11,742 bases of DNA from Actinomycetota bacterium (lineage in GTDB: Bacteria > Actinomycetota > Actinomycetes > Actinomycetales > Microbacteriaceae), in contig WLES01000012.1 of the NCBI GenBank assembly GCA_009704155.1, positions 1-11,742 on the forward strand. The letters run 5' to 3'. Below, one piece after another: positions 1 to 7,094 of the stretch. A program made the position numbers and the translations under genes. Position 1 is the first letter of the stretch, and the number at the start of each line of letters is the position of its first letter. The notes beneath the pieces are model-generated. The model searched no databases. It worked only from the letters and a program-made list of their open reading frames with translations, and was not told the DNA's origin.

Positions 1-713
1 AACGTGTTTGCGGGGGTGAAGGGGCTGAGTTTGGCGCGAAACAGCATTTCTGCTCGGTACACATTGCCGATTCCCGCGACGATCTTCTGGTTCATCAGTC
101 CTCGACCGATCGGGGTTGAGGTCTTCCTGCACCGAGCAAGGAATCGTTCCTCGCCGCGCTTATCAACGAGCGGATCGGGGCCGAGTTCACTGCGGGCGAG
201 TTCGACACCAGACGAGCTGAGCACTTCACAGACTGTTGGACCCCGAAGATCGGCTACGGCGTCGGCTGTGAGGATTCGAACTCGAACCTGCCCGATGGGT
301 TCCGGCGGGAAATCGACGGGCGTTCCGCCGTGTTGCTCCGACTCCCCCATCCGCAACCGGGTGCGACGGGGTGCCCCAATCGACGCAAGGGATGCCTCGT
401 GTTCACCGACGACCGTGCCGCGCATATTCGTTTGACCGATTCGCCCGCTGCTGGTGAGCGCCGTCGAATCGAGCTCAACGTTTCCCGCGAAATCCCACGC
501 ACCGTAAATTCCGAGGTGTACGTGGAGCGAGTCGCCGCTGTCAAACGCAACAAAAAGGTGCTTGCCAACGGCGTACGCGTCGGTGATAACGTGTCCGTCG
601 AGCAGGACGCAGTCGCCGAATCGGCCCTGCGGGCTTGTCACAGCGGCCGTGTGCCCAACAAAATGCTGCCGAAACTGCGCCGCAATGCGGTGAACGGAAT
701 GACCCTCGGGCAT
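1..713 (-). CDS. nei: Fpg/Nei-family DNA glycosylase/AP lyase (Nei2-like), 3' end outside window
   Basis: Base-excision-repair enzyme that removes oxidised bases and cleaves the resulting abasic site. The 237 visible residues start MPEGHSVHR. Pro2 (the Schiff-base nucleophile after Met removal) and Glu3 are the catalytic pair of the Fpg/Nei family, and the PEGHS form is typical of the actinobacterial Nei2/endonuclease VIII branch rather than Fpg (PELPE). Also visible are a GKHLF segment with the conserved lysine (Lys51), LHVHLGIYG (63-71), DLRGPT (155-160), LGPDPL (177-182) and the H2TH signature GIGNVYRAE (214-222). The C-terminal zinc finger expected after about residue 240 lies beyond base 1, so it cannot be checked. 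The ATG is only 2 nt after the rpiB stop, so the two genes form an operon and are probably translationally coupled. The exact substrate subclass is inferred from motifs; family membership is secure. Confidence 0.93.
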   Translation of the reverse strand, partial: MPEGHSVHRIAAQFRQHFVGHTAAVTSPQGRFGDCVLLDGHVITDAYAVGKHLFVAFDSGDSLHVHLGIYGAWDFAGNVELDSTALTSSGRIGQTNMRGTVVGEHEASLASIGAPRRTRLRMGESEQHGGTPVDFPPEPIGQVRVRILTADAVADLRGPTVCEVLSSSGVELARSELGPDPLVDKRGEERFLARCRKTSTPIGRGLMNQKIVAGIGNVYRAEMLFRAKLSPFTPANT

Positions 714-715
714 AC

Positions 716-1201
716 CTAGTCGATATCGAAACCGGCGATACCGCCTGTTGTTTCAAACTCCAGCAATTGGGCGATTCGCCTCGCGTGGCGTTCGTCGCCC
801 GGATACGGGGTGGTGATGAACAGTTCAATGAACCGCAAAACCTCTTCTGTCGAGTGCTGCCTCGCGCCGATGGCACAAACATTGGCATTGTTGTGCTCTC
901 GAGCCAACCTCGCTGTCGCTTCTGACCACACGAGCGCTGCCCTCACGCCGACAACTTTGTTGGCCGCAATCTGCTCGCCGTTGCCGCTTCCGCCAAATAC
1001 AACTCCGAGCGCGTCGACGCCGTTTTGTTCGTCTGAGCGAACACCCTTCGCCGCGTTGATGCAAAAACTGGGGTAATCATCGAGCGGGTCAAACGTTCTC
1101 GGCCCATGGTCAACGACCTCATGCCCACGATCTTCAAGAAACGCAGCAATTTCCCGACTCAAATCCAAACCGGCGTGATCAGTGGCCAAATGGATTCGCA
1201 T
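716..1201 (-). CDS. rpiB: Ribose-5-phosphate isomerase B
   Basis: Cytoplasmic enzyme of the non-oxidative pentose phosphate pathway that interconverts ribose-5-phosphate and ribulose-5-phosphate. At 161 aa it has normal RpiB/LacAB length. Motifs: DHAG (8-11, phosphate and ring-opening region), DDYPSFC (41-47), GGSGNGEQIAANK (70-82) and REHNNAN (101-107), followed by Arg114. Where E. coli RpiB uses a cysteine as catalytic base, this protein has the GSGNGE form, placing Glu76 at the position of the catalytic glutamate known from M. tuberculosis RpiB. It is the first gene of a two-gene operon with the DNA glycosylase. The start is supported by a TAGACT hexamer exactly 6 nt before the ATG, which suggests a leaderless transcript. 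No Shine-Dalgarno is evident. Confidence 0.96.
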   Translation of the reverse strand: MRIHLATDHAGLDLSREIAAFLEDRGHEVVDHGPRTFDPLDDYPSFCINAAKGVRSDEQNGVDALGVVFGGSGNGEQIAANKVVGVRAALVWSEATARLAREHNNANVCAIGARQHSTEEVLRFIELFITTPYPGDERHARRIAQLLEFETTGGIAGFDID

Positions 1202-1207
1202 AACGCA

Positions 1208-1213
1208 AGTCTA
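1208..1213 (-). promoter_or_regulatory. -10 element (TAGACT) of the rpiB-nei operon, leaderless type
   Basis: Reads TAGACT on the minus strand, fitting the TANNNT -10 consensus of primary sigma factors. It is separated from the rpiB ATG by exactly 6 nt, so transcription would begin at or next to the A of ATG. Leaderless mRNAs are common in actinobacteria. No convincing -35 box is seen 16-18 bp upstream. The same hexamer with the same 6-nt spacing precedes msrA. Confidence 0.6.
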
Positions 1214-1228
1214 TGCAATCACCAAAAT

Positions 1229-1234
1229 TATCCT
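1229..1234 (+). promoter_or_regulatory. Candidate -10 (TATCCT) for the coiled-coil gene pair
   Basis: TATCCT matches TANNNT and lies about 50 nt upstream of the ATG at 1286, in the 84-bp gap divergent from rpiB. A second possible hexamer, TAGCCT, lies at 1236-1241. No clear -35 supports either, so the choice is tentative. Confidence 0.25.
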
Positions 1235-1277
1235 GTAGCCTTAGCACAGCAACTTTTGTCCTTTGGTGTGCAACGAC

Positions 1278-1283
1278 GGAGGA
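1278..1283 (+). promoter_or_regulatory. Ribosome binding site GGAGGA fixing the start of the first coiled-coil protein
   Basis: A near-perfect anti-16S match lies 2-3 nt before ATG 1286, closer than usual but in a gap with no competing site. It favours 1286 over an in-frame ATG at 1106, which would run antisense through the rpiB start and add 60 residues unlike the rest of the protein. Confidence 0.7.
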
Positions 1284-1285
1284 AT

Positions 1286-2356
1286 ATGTCAACGCCAGTT
1301 TTCAAGCGGTCTGTTAGAGGGTACGACGTCAGTGAAGTCGACTCTCTCCTCGCCGACCTCGTAGCCAAGCGCGAAGGGCTGGAATCAGAGCTCGCTGAGT
1401 CAACCCGTTCCGTCCAGCGCATGGTCCGCGAACTCTCCGAGGTAAAGCGCAACAAGCCGTCCTTCGCTGAACTCGGTAGCGCGTTCGAAGAGACACTGCG
1501 TCTCGCTGAGAACCAGTCAGAGAAGATGATTCAGGACGGCAAGAACGAAGCCGACGCCCTTCTCAACCAGGCTCGAATCCGCGTTGCAGAGCTTGCCGAA
1601 TCCGCTGACCGCGACGCATCGCAGATTGTGTACGAAGCTCAGGCGATGTCGGAAGACCTCAAAATCACCAACGAGCGCGACATTGCCCTCGAGCGTCAGC
1701 GCATCGCCGACGAGCGGGCCAAGATTGAGACCATTACAGCCCGTGCCGAGCGTGCAGCAGCATCAATGCTTGGTGAAGCTGAGCGTCAGGTTGCGCAATC
1801 CCGAACCGAATCGCAGCGAGCAGCGCAACAGCTCGTTGACGAAGCGAACGAAATCCTCCGCATTACCAATGAAATGAAGGTCAACACAGAGGACCGACTT
1901 CAAGAGGAACTCAACGAAGCGCAGCGGTCTGCCACCTCGGCACACGATGAAGCCGACCGATACGCCGGTCAGGCTCACGAGCAGGCCGACCGTTTTGTCG
2001 AGACCGCCATCGAGCGCGCCGCCGACATGACCCGCGATGCCGATCTGCACCTCCAGTCAGCTCACGACCGCGTCAACGAAATCCTGGAGAGCGCGAAGTC
2101 ATACGCTGACCGCATCCTCGCCCAGGCGATTGGTCGCGCTCGTGAAATTTCGACAGAAGCCGAATCGCTCCTCGACTCTTACTTCACTGACGCCGAAGGG
2201 CGAATCGACGAGACCCGTCGCCAGAAGTCGGCTCTTGCAGACTTCACGCACAAACAGCGCCTCATCACCAACTCGCTCGGTGGAGTGAAAACCAACAGCT
2301 TGCCCAACAACGCCCCACAACCCGTCGTGGTTGATGTCGCCGAGGAAACGGAATAG
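1286..2356 (+). CDS. DivIVA/Scy/FilP-like coiled-coil protein, paralog A
   Basis: 356 aa, cytoplasmic, no signal peptide or membrane segment. The N-terminus has VRGYDVSEVDSLLADL (10-25), the GYxxxEVDxxL pattern of the DivIVA N-terminal (membrane-curvature-binding) domain. A block PSFAELGSAFEETLRLAENQ (58-77) follows, then about 240 residues rich in Ala, Glu and Arg with 3-4-4/3-4 spacing of small or apolar residues (mixed heptad/hendecad coiled coil), and a short non-coiled tail ending in acidic residues. Known relatives are actinobacterial polarity and cytoskeletal scaffolds (Wag31/DivIVA, Scy, FilP), so a role in pole organisation, septum placement or cell shape is inferred. It is 3 nt upstream of a collinear paralog and probably cotranscribed with it. 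The start rests on GGAGGA at 1278. The family level is supported by sequence; the exact role is unknown. Confidence 0.75.
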   Translation: MSTPVFKRSVRGYDVSEVDSLLADLVAKREGLESELAESTRSVQRMVRELSEVKRNKPSFAELGSAFEETLRLAENQSEKMIQDGKNEADALLNQARIRVAELAESADRDASQIVYEAQAMSEDLKITNERDIALERQRIADERAKIETITARAERAAASMLGEAERQVAQSRTESQRAAQQLVDEANEILRITNEMKVNTEDRLQEELNEAQRSATSAHDEADRYAGQAHEQADRFVETAIERAADMTRDADLHLQSAHDRVNEILESAKSYADRILAQAIGRAREISTEAESLLDSYFTDAEGRIDETRRQKSALADFTHKQRLITNSLGGVKTNSLPNNAPQPVVVDVAEETE

Positions 2357-2359
2357 GTC

Positions 2360-3445
2360 ATGGCAAACGAAACTTCCACCGCTAAGACACTCCGTAAGGT
2401 TGTCGGCGGTTACGAACAGTCCGAGATCAACGTCTACCTCGGGCGCCTCGAGCGTGAGATTGAAGACCGTTCGGCAAAGCTTCAAGAAATCAAAGAGGAA
2501 GTGCGCCGCACTCAAGCGCAGATCGATCTCGCCGGAAAAGAACGGCCTTCCTTCAGTGAACTCGGTGGCGCTTTCGAAGAAGCCCTCCGCATGGCTGAGG
2601 ACCAGTCCGCAAAGCTTGTCAGCGAAGCGCTGACCGAATCCACCCGCACGATCGGTGAAGCAAACGCGCGTGCCCGTGCGCTCATCGAAGCTGCTGAACT
2701 CAAGTACAACGCTCAGGTCAACGAAGCAACTTCTGAAGCCCAGAAGATCACGTTGCTCGTTGAACAAGAAGTTGCCCGCGCAAAGTCCGAAGTTGCCGAA
2801 ATTCTCAACCAGCTCGCAATCGAACGCTCGCGCGTCGAACGCGAAGCCGGGCAGCTCGTCGCTGACGCTGAACGGACCATTGCCGAGAACGCCAAGGTCG
2901 CGTCTCGTGAGATGGAAAAAGAGAAGCGCGATGCGATCGAAGCAGCCCGCGAAGCGAAGGAATACCGCACCCGCACCGAATTCGAACTCCGTCAGCGTGA
3001 AGAAGATGTTCGCAACGACATTCGCAACCTCGAACTTGAATCTGACGCCTACGCGAAGCGAATCTTCGCCGAAGCCGATCAGCACACCGAGGACTCGATT
3101 GAGTCAGCAGCGGAGATCTCGCGCGAAGCCGAGGAATACGTTCGCACCGCACGCGAGCGCGCCGAAGAAATTGTCCGCGACGCTGAAGAGAAATCGGTCG
3201 TTGTTCGCGCCGATGCAGAATCTGCAGCTGAGCGAATCTCCGGTGAATCGGCAGCATTCGTGGGTGAATTCACCGACACGCTCGAACGACGAATCAACTC
3301 GGCTCGTGAGCAAATGGAGAGCATGAGCTTCCTCGCGCACAACCTCAAGATGGTCGTCAACGGCTTCGACCTCGGCCAGATTTCAACTTCGGTTAAGACG
3401 TCAGCGATCGGCGAGACTGTCGCAGCTGAAATCGTCGAAGACTAG
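2360..3445 (+). CDS. DivIVA/Scy/FilP-like coiled-coil protein, paralog B
   Basis: 361 aa, soluble and very rich in charged residues and alanine. It aligns with the preceding protein almost without gaps at an offset of about 5 residues. VGGYEQSEINVYLGRL (15-30) matches the DivIVA-like N-terminus of A, with Gly in place of the Arg before GY. PSFSELGGAFEEALRMAEDQ (63-82) matches A 58-77, and a C-terminal FTDxxxxRRI region (304-312) plus His327 match A 300-307 and His322. The middle is a continuous predicted coiled coil with a regular 3-4-4 rhythm, clearest at 247-290. The ATG is 3 nt after the stop of A, so both are made from one mRNA, and a terminator follows 15 nt after the stop. Heteromeric filaments or scaffolds of A and B are a reasonable inference but not shown. 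Confidence 0.75.
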   Translation: MANETSTAKTLRKVVGGYEQSEINVYLGRLEREIEDRSAKLQEIKEEVRRTQAQIDLAGKERPSFSELGGAFEEALRMAEDQSAKLVSEALTESTRTIGEANARARALIEAAELKYNAQVNEATSEAQKITLLVEQEVARAKSEVAEILNQLAIERSRVEREAGQLVADAERTIAENAKVASREMEKEKRDAIEAAREAKEYRTRTEFELRQREEDVRNDIRNLELESDAYAKRIFAEADQHTEDSIESAAEISREAEEYVRTARERAEEIVRDAEEKSVVVRADAESAAERISGESAAFVGEFTDTLERRINSAREQMESMSFLAHNLKMVVNGFDLGQISTSVKTSAIGETVAAEIVED

Positions 3446-3460
3446 ACCTTCGACGACATC

Positions 3461-3488
3461 TCGAAAGCCCGCTTCGGCGGGTTTTCGA
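3461..3488 (+). terminator. Intrinsic terminator of the coiled-coil operon
   Basis: A 12-bp stem (one G-T pair) closes a TTCG tetraloop: left arm 3461-3472, loop 3473-3476, right arm 3477-3488. The core is CCCGC-TTCG-GCGGG followed by TTTT inside the right arm and CTTTC after it. UUCG loops are exceptionally stable in RNA. It begins 15 nt after the stop of paralog B and separates that operon from pepN. Confidence 0.88.
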
Positions 3489-3502
3489 CTTTCACGCCCG
3501 AA

Positions 3503-3508
3503 TAGACT
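3503..3508 (+). promoter_or_regulatory. -10 element (TAGACT) of the pepN-mscS-glbO operon
   Basis: TAGACT lies 30 nt upstream of the pepN GTG and 14 nt beyond the terminator stem, giving a start near 3515 and a leader of about 24 nt that holds a Shine-Dalgarno. A -35 would fall in the terminator's right arm (TTTTCG) and is weak. It is the same hexamer as at the rpiB, lipoprotein and msrA promoters. Confidence 0.5.
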
Positions 3509-3526
3509 GGGGACGCAAACACGACC

Positions 3527-3532
3527 GAAGGA
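3527..3532 (+). promoter_or_regulatory. Ribosome binding site of pepN (GAAGGA)
   Basis: GAAGGA is spaced 6 nt from the GTG at 3539. It decides for a GTG start and for the N-terminus MPGENLTR, which is also the usual start of actinobacterial PepN. Confidence 0.7.
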
Positions 3533-3538
3533 AACCCT

Positions 3539-6085
3539 GTGCCTGGAGAGAATCTCACCCGAAGTGAAGCAGTAGAGCGTGCCGCGATTGTCACGACAGA
3601 GTCGTACGTCGTTTCCGTGGACCTGACGGGCTCGGACACGGTCTTTCGCTCGCACACCACGGTGACTTTCGGTGCCACTGCGGGGGCGTCGACATTCATC
3701 GACGCGTTGACGGCAACAGTGCACTCAATCACGCTCAATGGCGACGAGCTCGATGTGGCAGCCGTTTCCGACGGTGTTCGAATTCAGCTCGACAACCTTG
3801 CAGCCAACAACGTGCTCGTCGTCGACGCTGACATGTTCTACACGAACACCGGCGAAGGACTCCACCGCTTCGTTGACCCAGCAGACGGCAAGGCTTATGT
3901 CTACTCGCAGTTCGAGGTGCCAGACTCGCGTCGGGTGTTCCCCGTATTCGAGCAACCAGACCTCAAAGCAACCTTCGACTTCACGGTCGTCGCACCATCC
4001 AACTGGGTTGTTGTGTCCAACTCCCCTACACCGGAGCCGATCGTAACCGGCGGAGCAAAGAAGTGGGTCTTCCCGCAGACTCCCCGAATTTCCTCGTACA
4101 TCACAGCTATCGTGGCAGGGCCTTACGTTTCTGTTCACGATTCCCTCACCTCGAGTGACGGGCGCACAATTCCGCTCGGGATCTATGTGCGACAGTCACT
4201 CGCCGAGTACCTCGACTCTGACTACATTTTCGACATCACCAAGAAGGGGTTCGTGTACTTCGAACGTGAGTTCGGCTTTCCTTACCCGTTCGCTAAATAC
4301 GACCAGCTCTTCGTCCCCGAGTTTAACGCTGGTGCAATGGAAAACGCTGGCTGCGTCACGTTCACCGAGGTTTATGTCTTCCGCTCAAAGGTGACGGATG
4401 CAATCCGCGAACGACGTGTCGTCACGATTCTTCACGAACTCGCGCACATGTGGTTTGGCGACCTCGTCACCATGAAGTGGTGGAACGACCTGTGGCTCAA
4501 CGAATCGTTCGCCGAGTGGGCATCAACGATCGCAACGGCTGAGGCCACGGAGTGGACCCACGCGTGGGCGACCTTCCAGGCGATGGAGAAGTCGTGGGCA
4601 TACCGCCAAGACCAACTGCCGTCGACCCACCCGATTGTCGCAACGATCAATGACCTTGAAGACGTTCAGGTCAACTTCGACGGAATCACCTACGCGAAGG
4701 GTGGTTCTGTGCTCAAACAGCTCGTTGCCTATGTTGGACGAGAAGCTTTCTTCTCAGGTGTTTCTGCCTATTTCCGAGCTAACGCGTGGAAGAACGCCGA
4801 ACTCGCCGACCTCCTCCGCGAACTGGAAAAAACCAGCGGACGCGAACTCACGTCGTGGAGCGCGAAGTGGTTGGAAACTGCTGGTGTAAACACACTCAAG
4901 CCCGAGATCGACACAGACGACGATGGTGTCATTACCCGGTTCGACATTGTTCAGACCGCGGCCGAGGATTACCCCACCATCCGACCGCACCGCCTCGCCG
5001 TTGGGTTCTACTCGACGCAGGGCTCGTACCTCGAACGCACCCACCGCGTCGAACTCGACGTCGACGGTGAACGCACGAGTGTCTCAGAGCTCGTTGGGCT
5101 CACACGGCCAGAGCTCATACTCGTCAACGACGATGACCTCGCCTACGCCAAGGTGCGATTGGATGACGAGTCACTGACAACGGCGATCTCGCAACTCGCA
5201 AACATCGCCGACCCGCTTGCGCGAGCGCTGGTGTGGGGAAGTGCGTGGGATGCGACGCGGGATGGCGAAATGGCACCGAGCGCTTATGTCGACCTCGTGC
5301 TCCACAACATCGAGACCGAGACTGAATCTACAACGATTCGCACGACCCTCGCCCAGGTGTCGACGGTTGCCCGCATGTACGTTGCCCCAGTACGTCGTGG
5401 CGAAACCCTGCGTCGCATCGCCGACACGATGCTGACCTTCGCGGAACGGGCTGAAGCCGGCTCTGACGCTCAGTTCCAGTTCCTTCGCACGTTCGCGGCA
5501 ATCGCCTCGACGACCGAACACGGCGAAGTGCTCCGCTCGATTCGCTCGGGCGACCGAAGCATCGATGGAATCACTGTCGACACCGACCTTGACTGGGACC
5601 TGCTCGAAGGGATGGTGCTTGCCGGAGTTGCATTCGAAGCCGACATTGATTTCGCGCTCGCTGCTGACAACACCGCGAACGGGGCTCAAGCGGCCGCCAG
5701 ACTTCGTGCAACAATCCCGACACCTGAGGGAAAGCGCGCGGTCTTCGAACTCCTGCGTGACGATGCATCGGTTCCGAACGCACTCGTGGATCACTCGACG
5801 CGTGGCTTCCTTCACGTCAACGACGCATCCGTGTTCGAACCGCTCGTCAATGACTACTTTGCAGCGATTGAAAACATCTGGGAAAGCCGGACCTACAAAA
5901 TTGCAGAGTACTTCGCAGAAGGCCTTTACCCCGTTGTTCTCGCAACCAAGGGTCTCGCGAAGACGACCACCGATTGGCTTGACGCTCACCCCGACGCGCC
6001 GTCGGCCCTCCGTCGACTGGTGACAGAAGGCCTCGCCGGTGTTGAACGAGCGTTGTCGAACCAAGCGCGCGACGCAAAGAACTGA
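3539..6085 (+). CDS. pepN: Aminopeptidase N, M1 family zinc metallopeptidase
   Basis: Cytoplasmic enzyme that removes N-terminal residues from peptides at the end of protein turnover. At 848 aa it has typical length for actinobacterial PepN. The N-terminal beta domain starts MPGENLTRSEA. The substrate-binding GAMEN motif is at 265-269. The zinc site HELAH at 299-303 has His299 and His303 as ligands, Glu300 as catalytic base and Glu322 in LNESFAEW as third ligand (HExxH-x18-E). Tyr385 in ITYAKGG is the expected transition-state tyrosine. The C-terminal half is an ERAP1-C-like helical domain. Start is GTG with GAAGGA 6 nt upstream. It is the first gene of an operon, with mscS starting 2 nt after its stop. 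One small oddity is an EF-hand-like loop at 458-469. Function is secure at family level; individual substrate preference is not visible. Confidence 0.97.
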   Translation: MPGENLTRSEAVERAAIVTTESYVVSVDLTGSDTVFRSHTTVTFGATAGASTFIDALTATVHSITLNGDELDVAAVSDGVRIQLDNLAANNVLVVDADMFYTNTGEGLHRFVDPADGKAYVYSQFEVPDSRRVFPVFEQPDLKATFDFTVVAPSNWVVVSNSPTPEPIVTGGAKKWVFPQTPRISSYITAIVAGPYVSVHDSLTSSDGRTIPLGIYVRQSLAEYLDSDYIFDITKKGFVYFEREFGFPYPFAKYDQLFVPEFNAGAMENAGCVTFTEVYVFRSKVTDAIRERRVVTILHELAHMWFGDLVTMKWWNDLWLNESFAEWASTIATAEATEWTHAWATFQAMEKSWAYRQDQLPSTHPIVATINDLEDVQVNFDGITYAKGGSVLKQLVAYVGREAFFSGVSAYFRANAWKNAELADLLRELEKTSGRELTSWSAKWLETAGVNTLKPEIDTDDDGVITRFDIVQTAAEDYPTIRPHRLAVGFYSTQGSYLERTHRVELDVDGERTSVSELVGLTRPELILVNDDDLAYAKVRLDDESLTTAISQLANIADPLARALVWGSAWDATRDGEMAPSAYVDLVLHNIETETESTTIRTTLAQVSTVARMYVAPVRRGETLRRIADTMLTFAERAEAGSDAQFQFLRTFAAIASTTEHGEVLRSIRSGDRSIDGITVDTDLDWDLLEGMVLAGVAFEADIDFALAADNTANGAQAAARLRATIPTPEGKRAVFELLRDDASVPNALVDHSTRGFLHVNDASVFEPLVNDYFAAIENIWESRTYKIAEYFAEGLYPVVLATKGLAKTTTDWLDAHPDAPSALRRLVTEGLAGVERALSNQARDAKN

Positions 6086-6087
6086 CG

Positions 6088-6678
6088 ATGGACGTCAGCG
6101 TGATGTTCGACTTTTCAACCTGGGACGCATTTATTGCCGACAATTTGACGGTGATACGCGTTGTCTTCATTGTCCTTGGCGCCCTCGTCGCGAGGGCACT
6201 ACTGCGGTCTGCTACGAAGAGGATTATTGTGAACGTCGTCAGCGGCGCGAAACGCGCTTCGGGTGGCACCCAGCCGCGTGACTCGGTGAACGCCAACGCT
6301 CGAATCGTCCAACGCACTAGAACTCTCGGTTCAGTGCTTGGAACGCTCATCAACTGGGTGATGGGAGTTGTCGCGACAATCCTCGTCCTGAGTGAACTTG
6401 GTTTCGAAGTTACTGCGATTGTCGCTGGCGCCGGCATCCTTGGTGCAGGCCTGGCGCTTGGCGCCCAAGACATCGTGCGCGACATCCTCAACGGAATCTT
6501 CATGGTGTTTGAAGATCAAATCGGTGTCGGCGACAAAGTCAACGTTGGAGACGCCGAGGGTGTTGTAGAAGAAGTCACCATCCGAATAACGAAGATTCGC
6601 GACTCAAAAGGCACTCTCTGGTTTGTGCGAAACGGACAGATTCAACGGGTTGCGTCGAAATCGCACCCCAAGCGATGA
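6088..6678 (+). CDS. Short MscS-family mechanosensitive ion channel
   Basis: 196 aa membrane protein. Predicted membrane segments are at about 22-38, 86-104 and 108-142. The last has the glycine/alanine-rich pore helix (AGAGILGAGLALGAQ, 113-127) and the following DIVRDILNGIFMVFEDQIGVGDKV, diagnostic of MscS TM3 and the start of the beta domain. The beta domain GVVEEVTIRITKIRDSKGT (158-176) follows. Such channels open under membrane tension and release solutes in hypo-osmotic shock. The protein ends about 15 residues after the RNGQI strand, so the alpha/beta vestibule domain of E. coli MscS (286 aa) is absent. Its stop overlaps the glbO ATG by 4 nt (ATGA), giving coupling. ATG 6088 is 2 nt after the pepN stop; ATG 6103 is an alternative start. 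The family is clear; whether the short form is functional is uncertain. Confidence 0.88.
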   Translation: MDVSVMFDFSTWDAFIADNLTVIRVVFIVLGALVARALLRSATKRIIVNVVSGAKRASGGTQPRDSVNANARIVQRTRTLGSVLGTLINWVMGVVATILVLSELGFEVTAIVAGAGILGAGLALGAQDIVRDILNGIFMVFEDQIGVGDKVNVGDAEGVVEEVTIRITKIRDSKGTLWFVRNGQIQRVASKSHPKR

Positions 6679-7094
6679 CTGACACCTTCTTCTCTCGAAT
6701 CGGCGGGCACGAGACATTCGACAGGCTTGTCCGGCACTTCTACGAGGGCGTGAAGAGCGACCCCGTGCTACGACCGATGTATCCCGATGACGATCTCGAG
6801 GGAGCAGTGTGGCGACTCACCGCATTTCTCGAACAGTATTGGGGCGGGCCTGGAACCTATTCAGAGCAACGGGGTCACCCGCGCCTTCGAATGCGCCACG
6901 CTGAGTTTGCCGTCACCCCAGACGCTCGGGATCGTTGGCTTCAGCACATGTCGGCCGCAGTCGATGCGCTAGAGCTTTCGCCGATGGACCACGCCGAGCT
7001 GACCGACTATCTTGAGCGTGCAGCACACGCAATGGTCAACACCTTCGACGGTCCGGTGACAGACGACGGTGACTCCCGCAGTTCGCTACTGTAG
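6675..7094 (+). CDS. glbO: Group II truncated hemoglobin (trHbO)
   Basis: 139 aa heme protein of the 2-on-2 globin fold. Group II proteins bind O2 tightly and are linked to respiration and NO/peroxide chemistry. The key residues fall at the same numbers as in M. tuberculosis GlbO: Tyr23 (B10), Tyr36 (CD1), proximal His75 (F8, in RMRHAEF) and Trp88 (G8). The motif FLEQYWGGPGTYSEQRGHPR (51-70) is the group II hallmark. The ATG overlaps the mscS stop, so it is the third gene of the pepN operon. A short polar tail (DDGDSRSSLL) extends past the fold, and its last 9 bp are shared with the convergent gene. The PepN-GlbO association is also found in M. tuberculosis (from memory), supporting orthology. 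Confidence 0.96.
   Translation: MTDTFFSRIGGHETFDRLVRHFYEGVKSDPVLRPMYPDDDLEGAVWRLTAFLEQYWGGPGTYSEQRGHPRLRMRHAEFAVTPDARDRWLQHMSAAVDALELSPMDHAELTDYLERAAHAMVNTFDGPVTDDGDSRSSLL

Noticed and set aside
4..435. Plus-strand open frame at the left edge
   Set aside because: It is antisense to the DNA glycosylase, whose minus-strand motifs (PEGHS, GKHLF, GIGNVYRAE) are unambiguous.
1106..1285. N-terminal extension of coiled-coil protein A from ATG 1106
   Set aside because: It overlaps the rpiB start and promoter in antisense, is compositionally unlike the rest, and a GGAGGA site supports ATG 1286.
2099..3085. Long open frame (328 codons) antisense to the coiled-coil genes
   Set aside because: It is a shadow caused by GAA/GCC-rich codons of the coiled coil read on the opposite strand. 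The Phe/Leu-rich product has no recognisable fold, and there is no start signal.
5171..6064. 297-codon open frame antisense to the pepN 3' half
   Set aside because: It lies fully inside a secure gene with strong coding signal on the plus strand. No family resemblance and no ribosome site.
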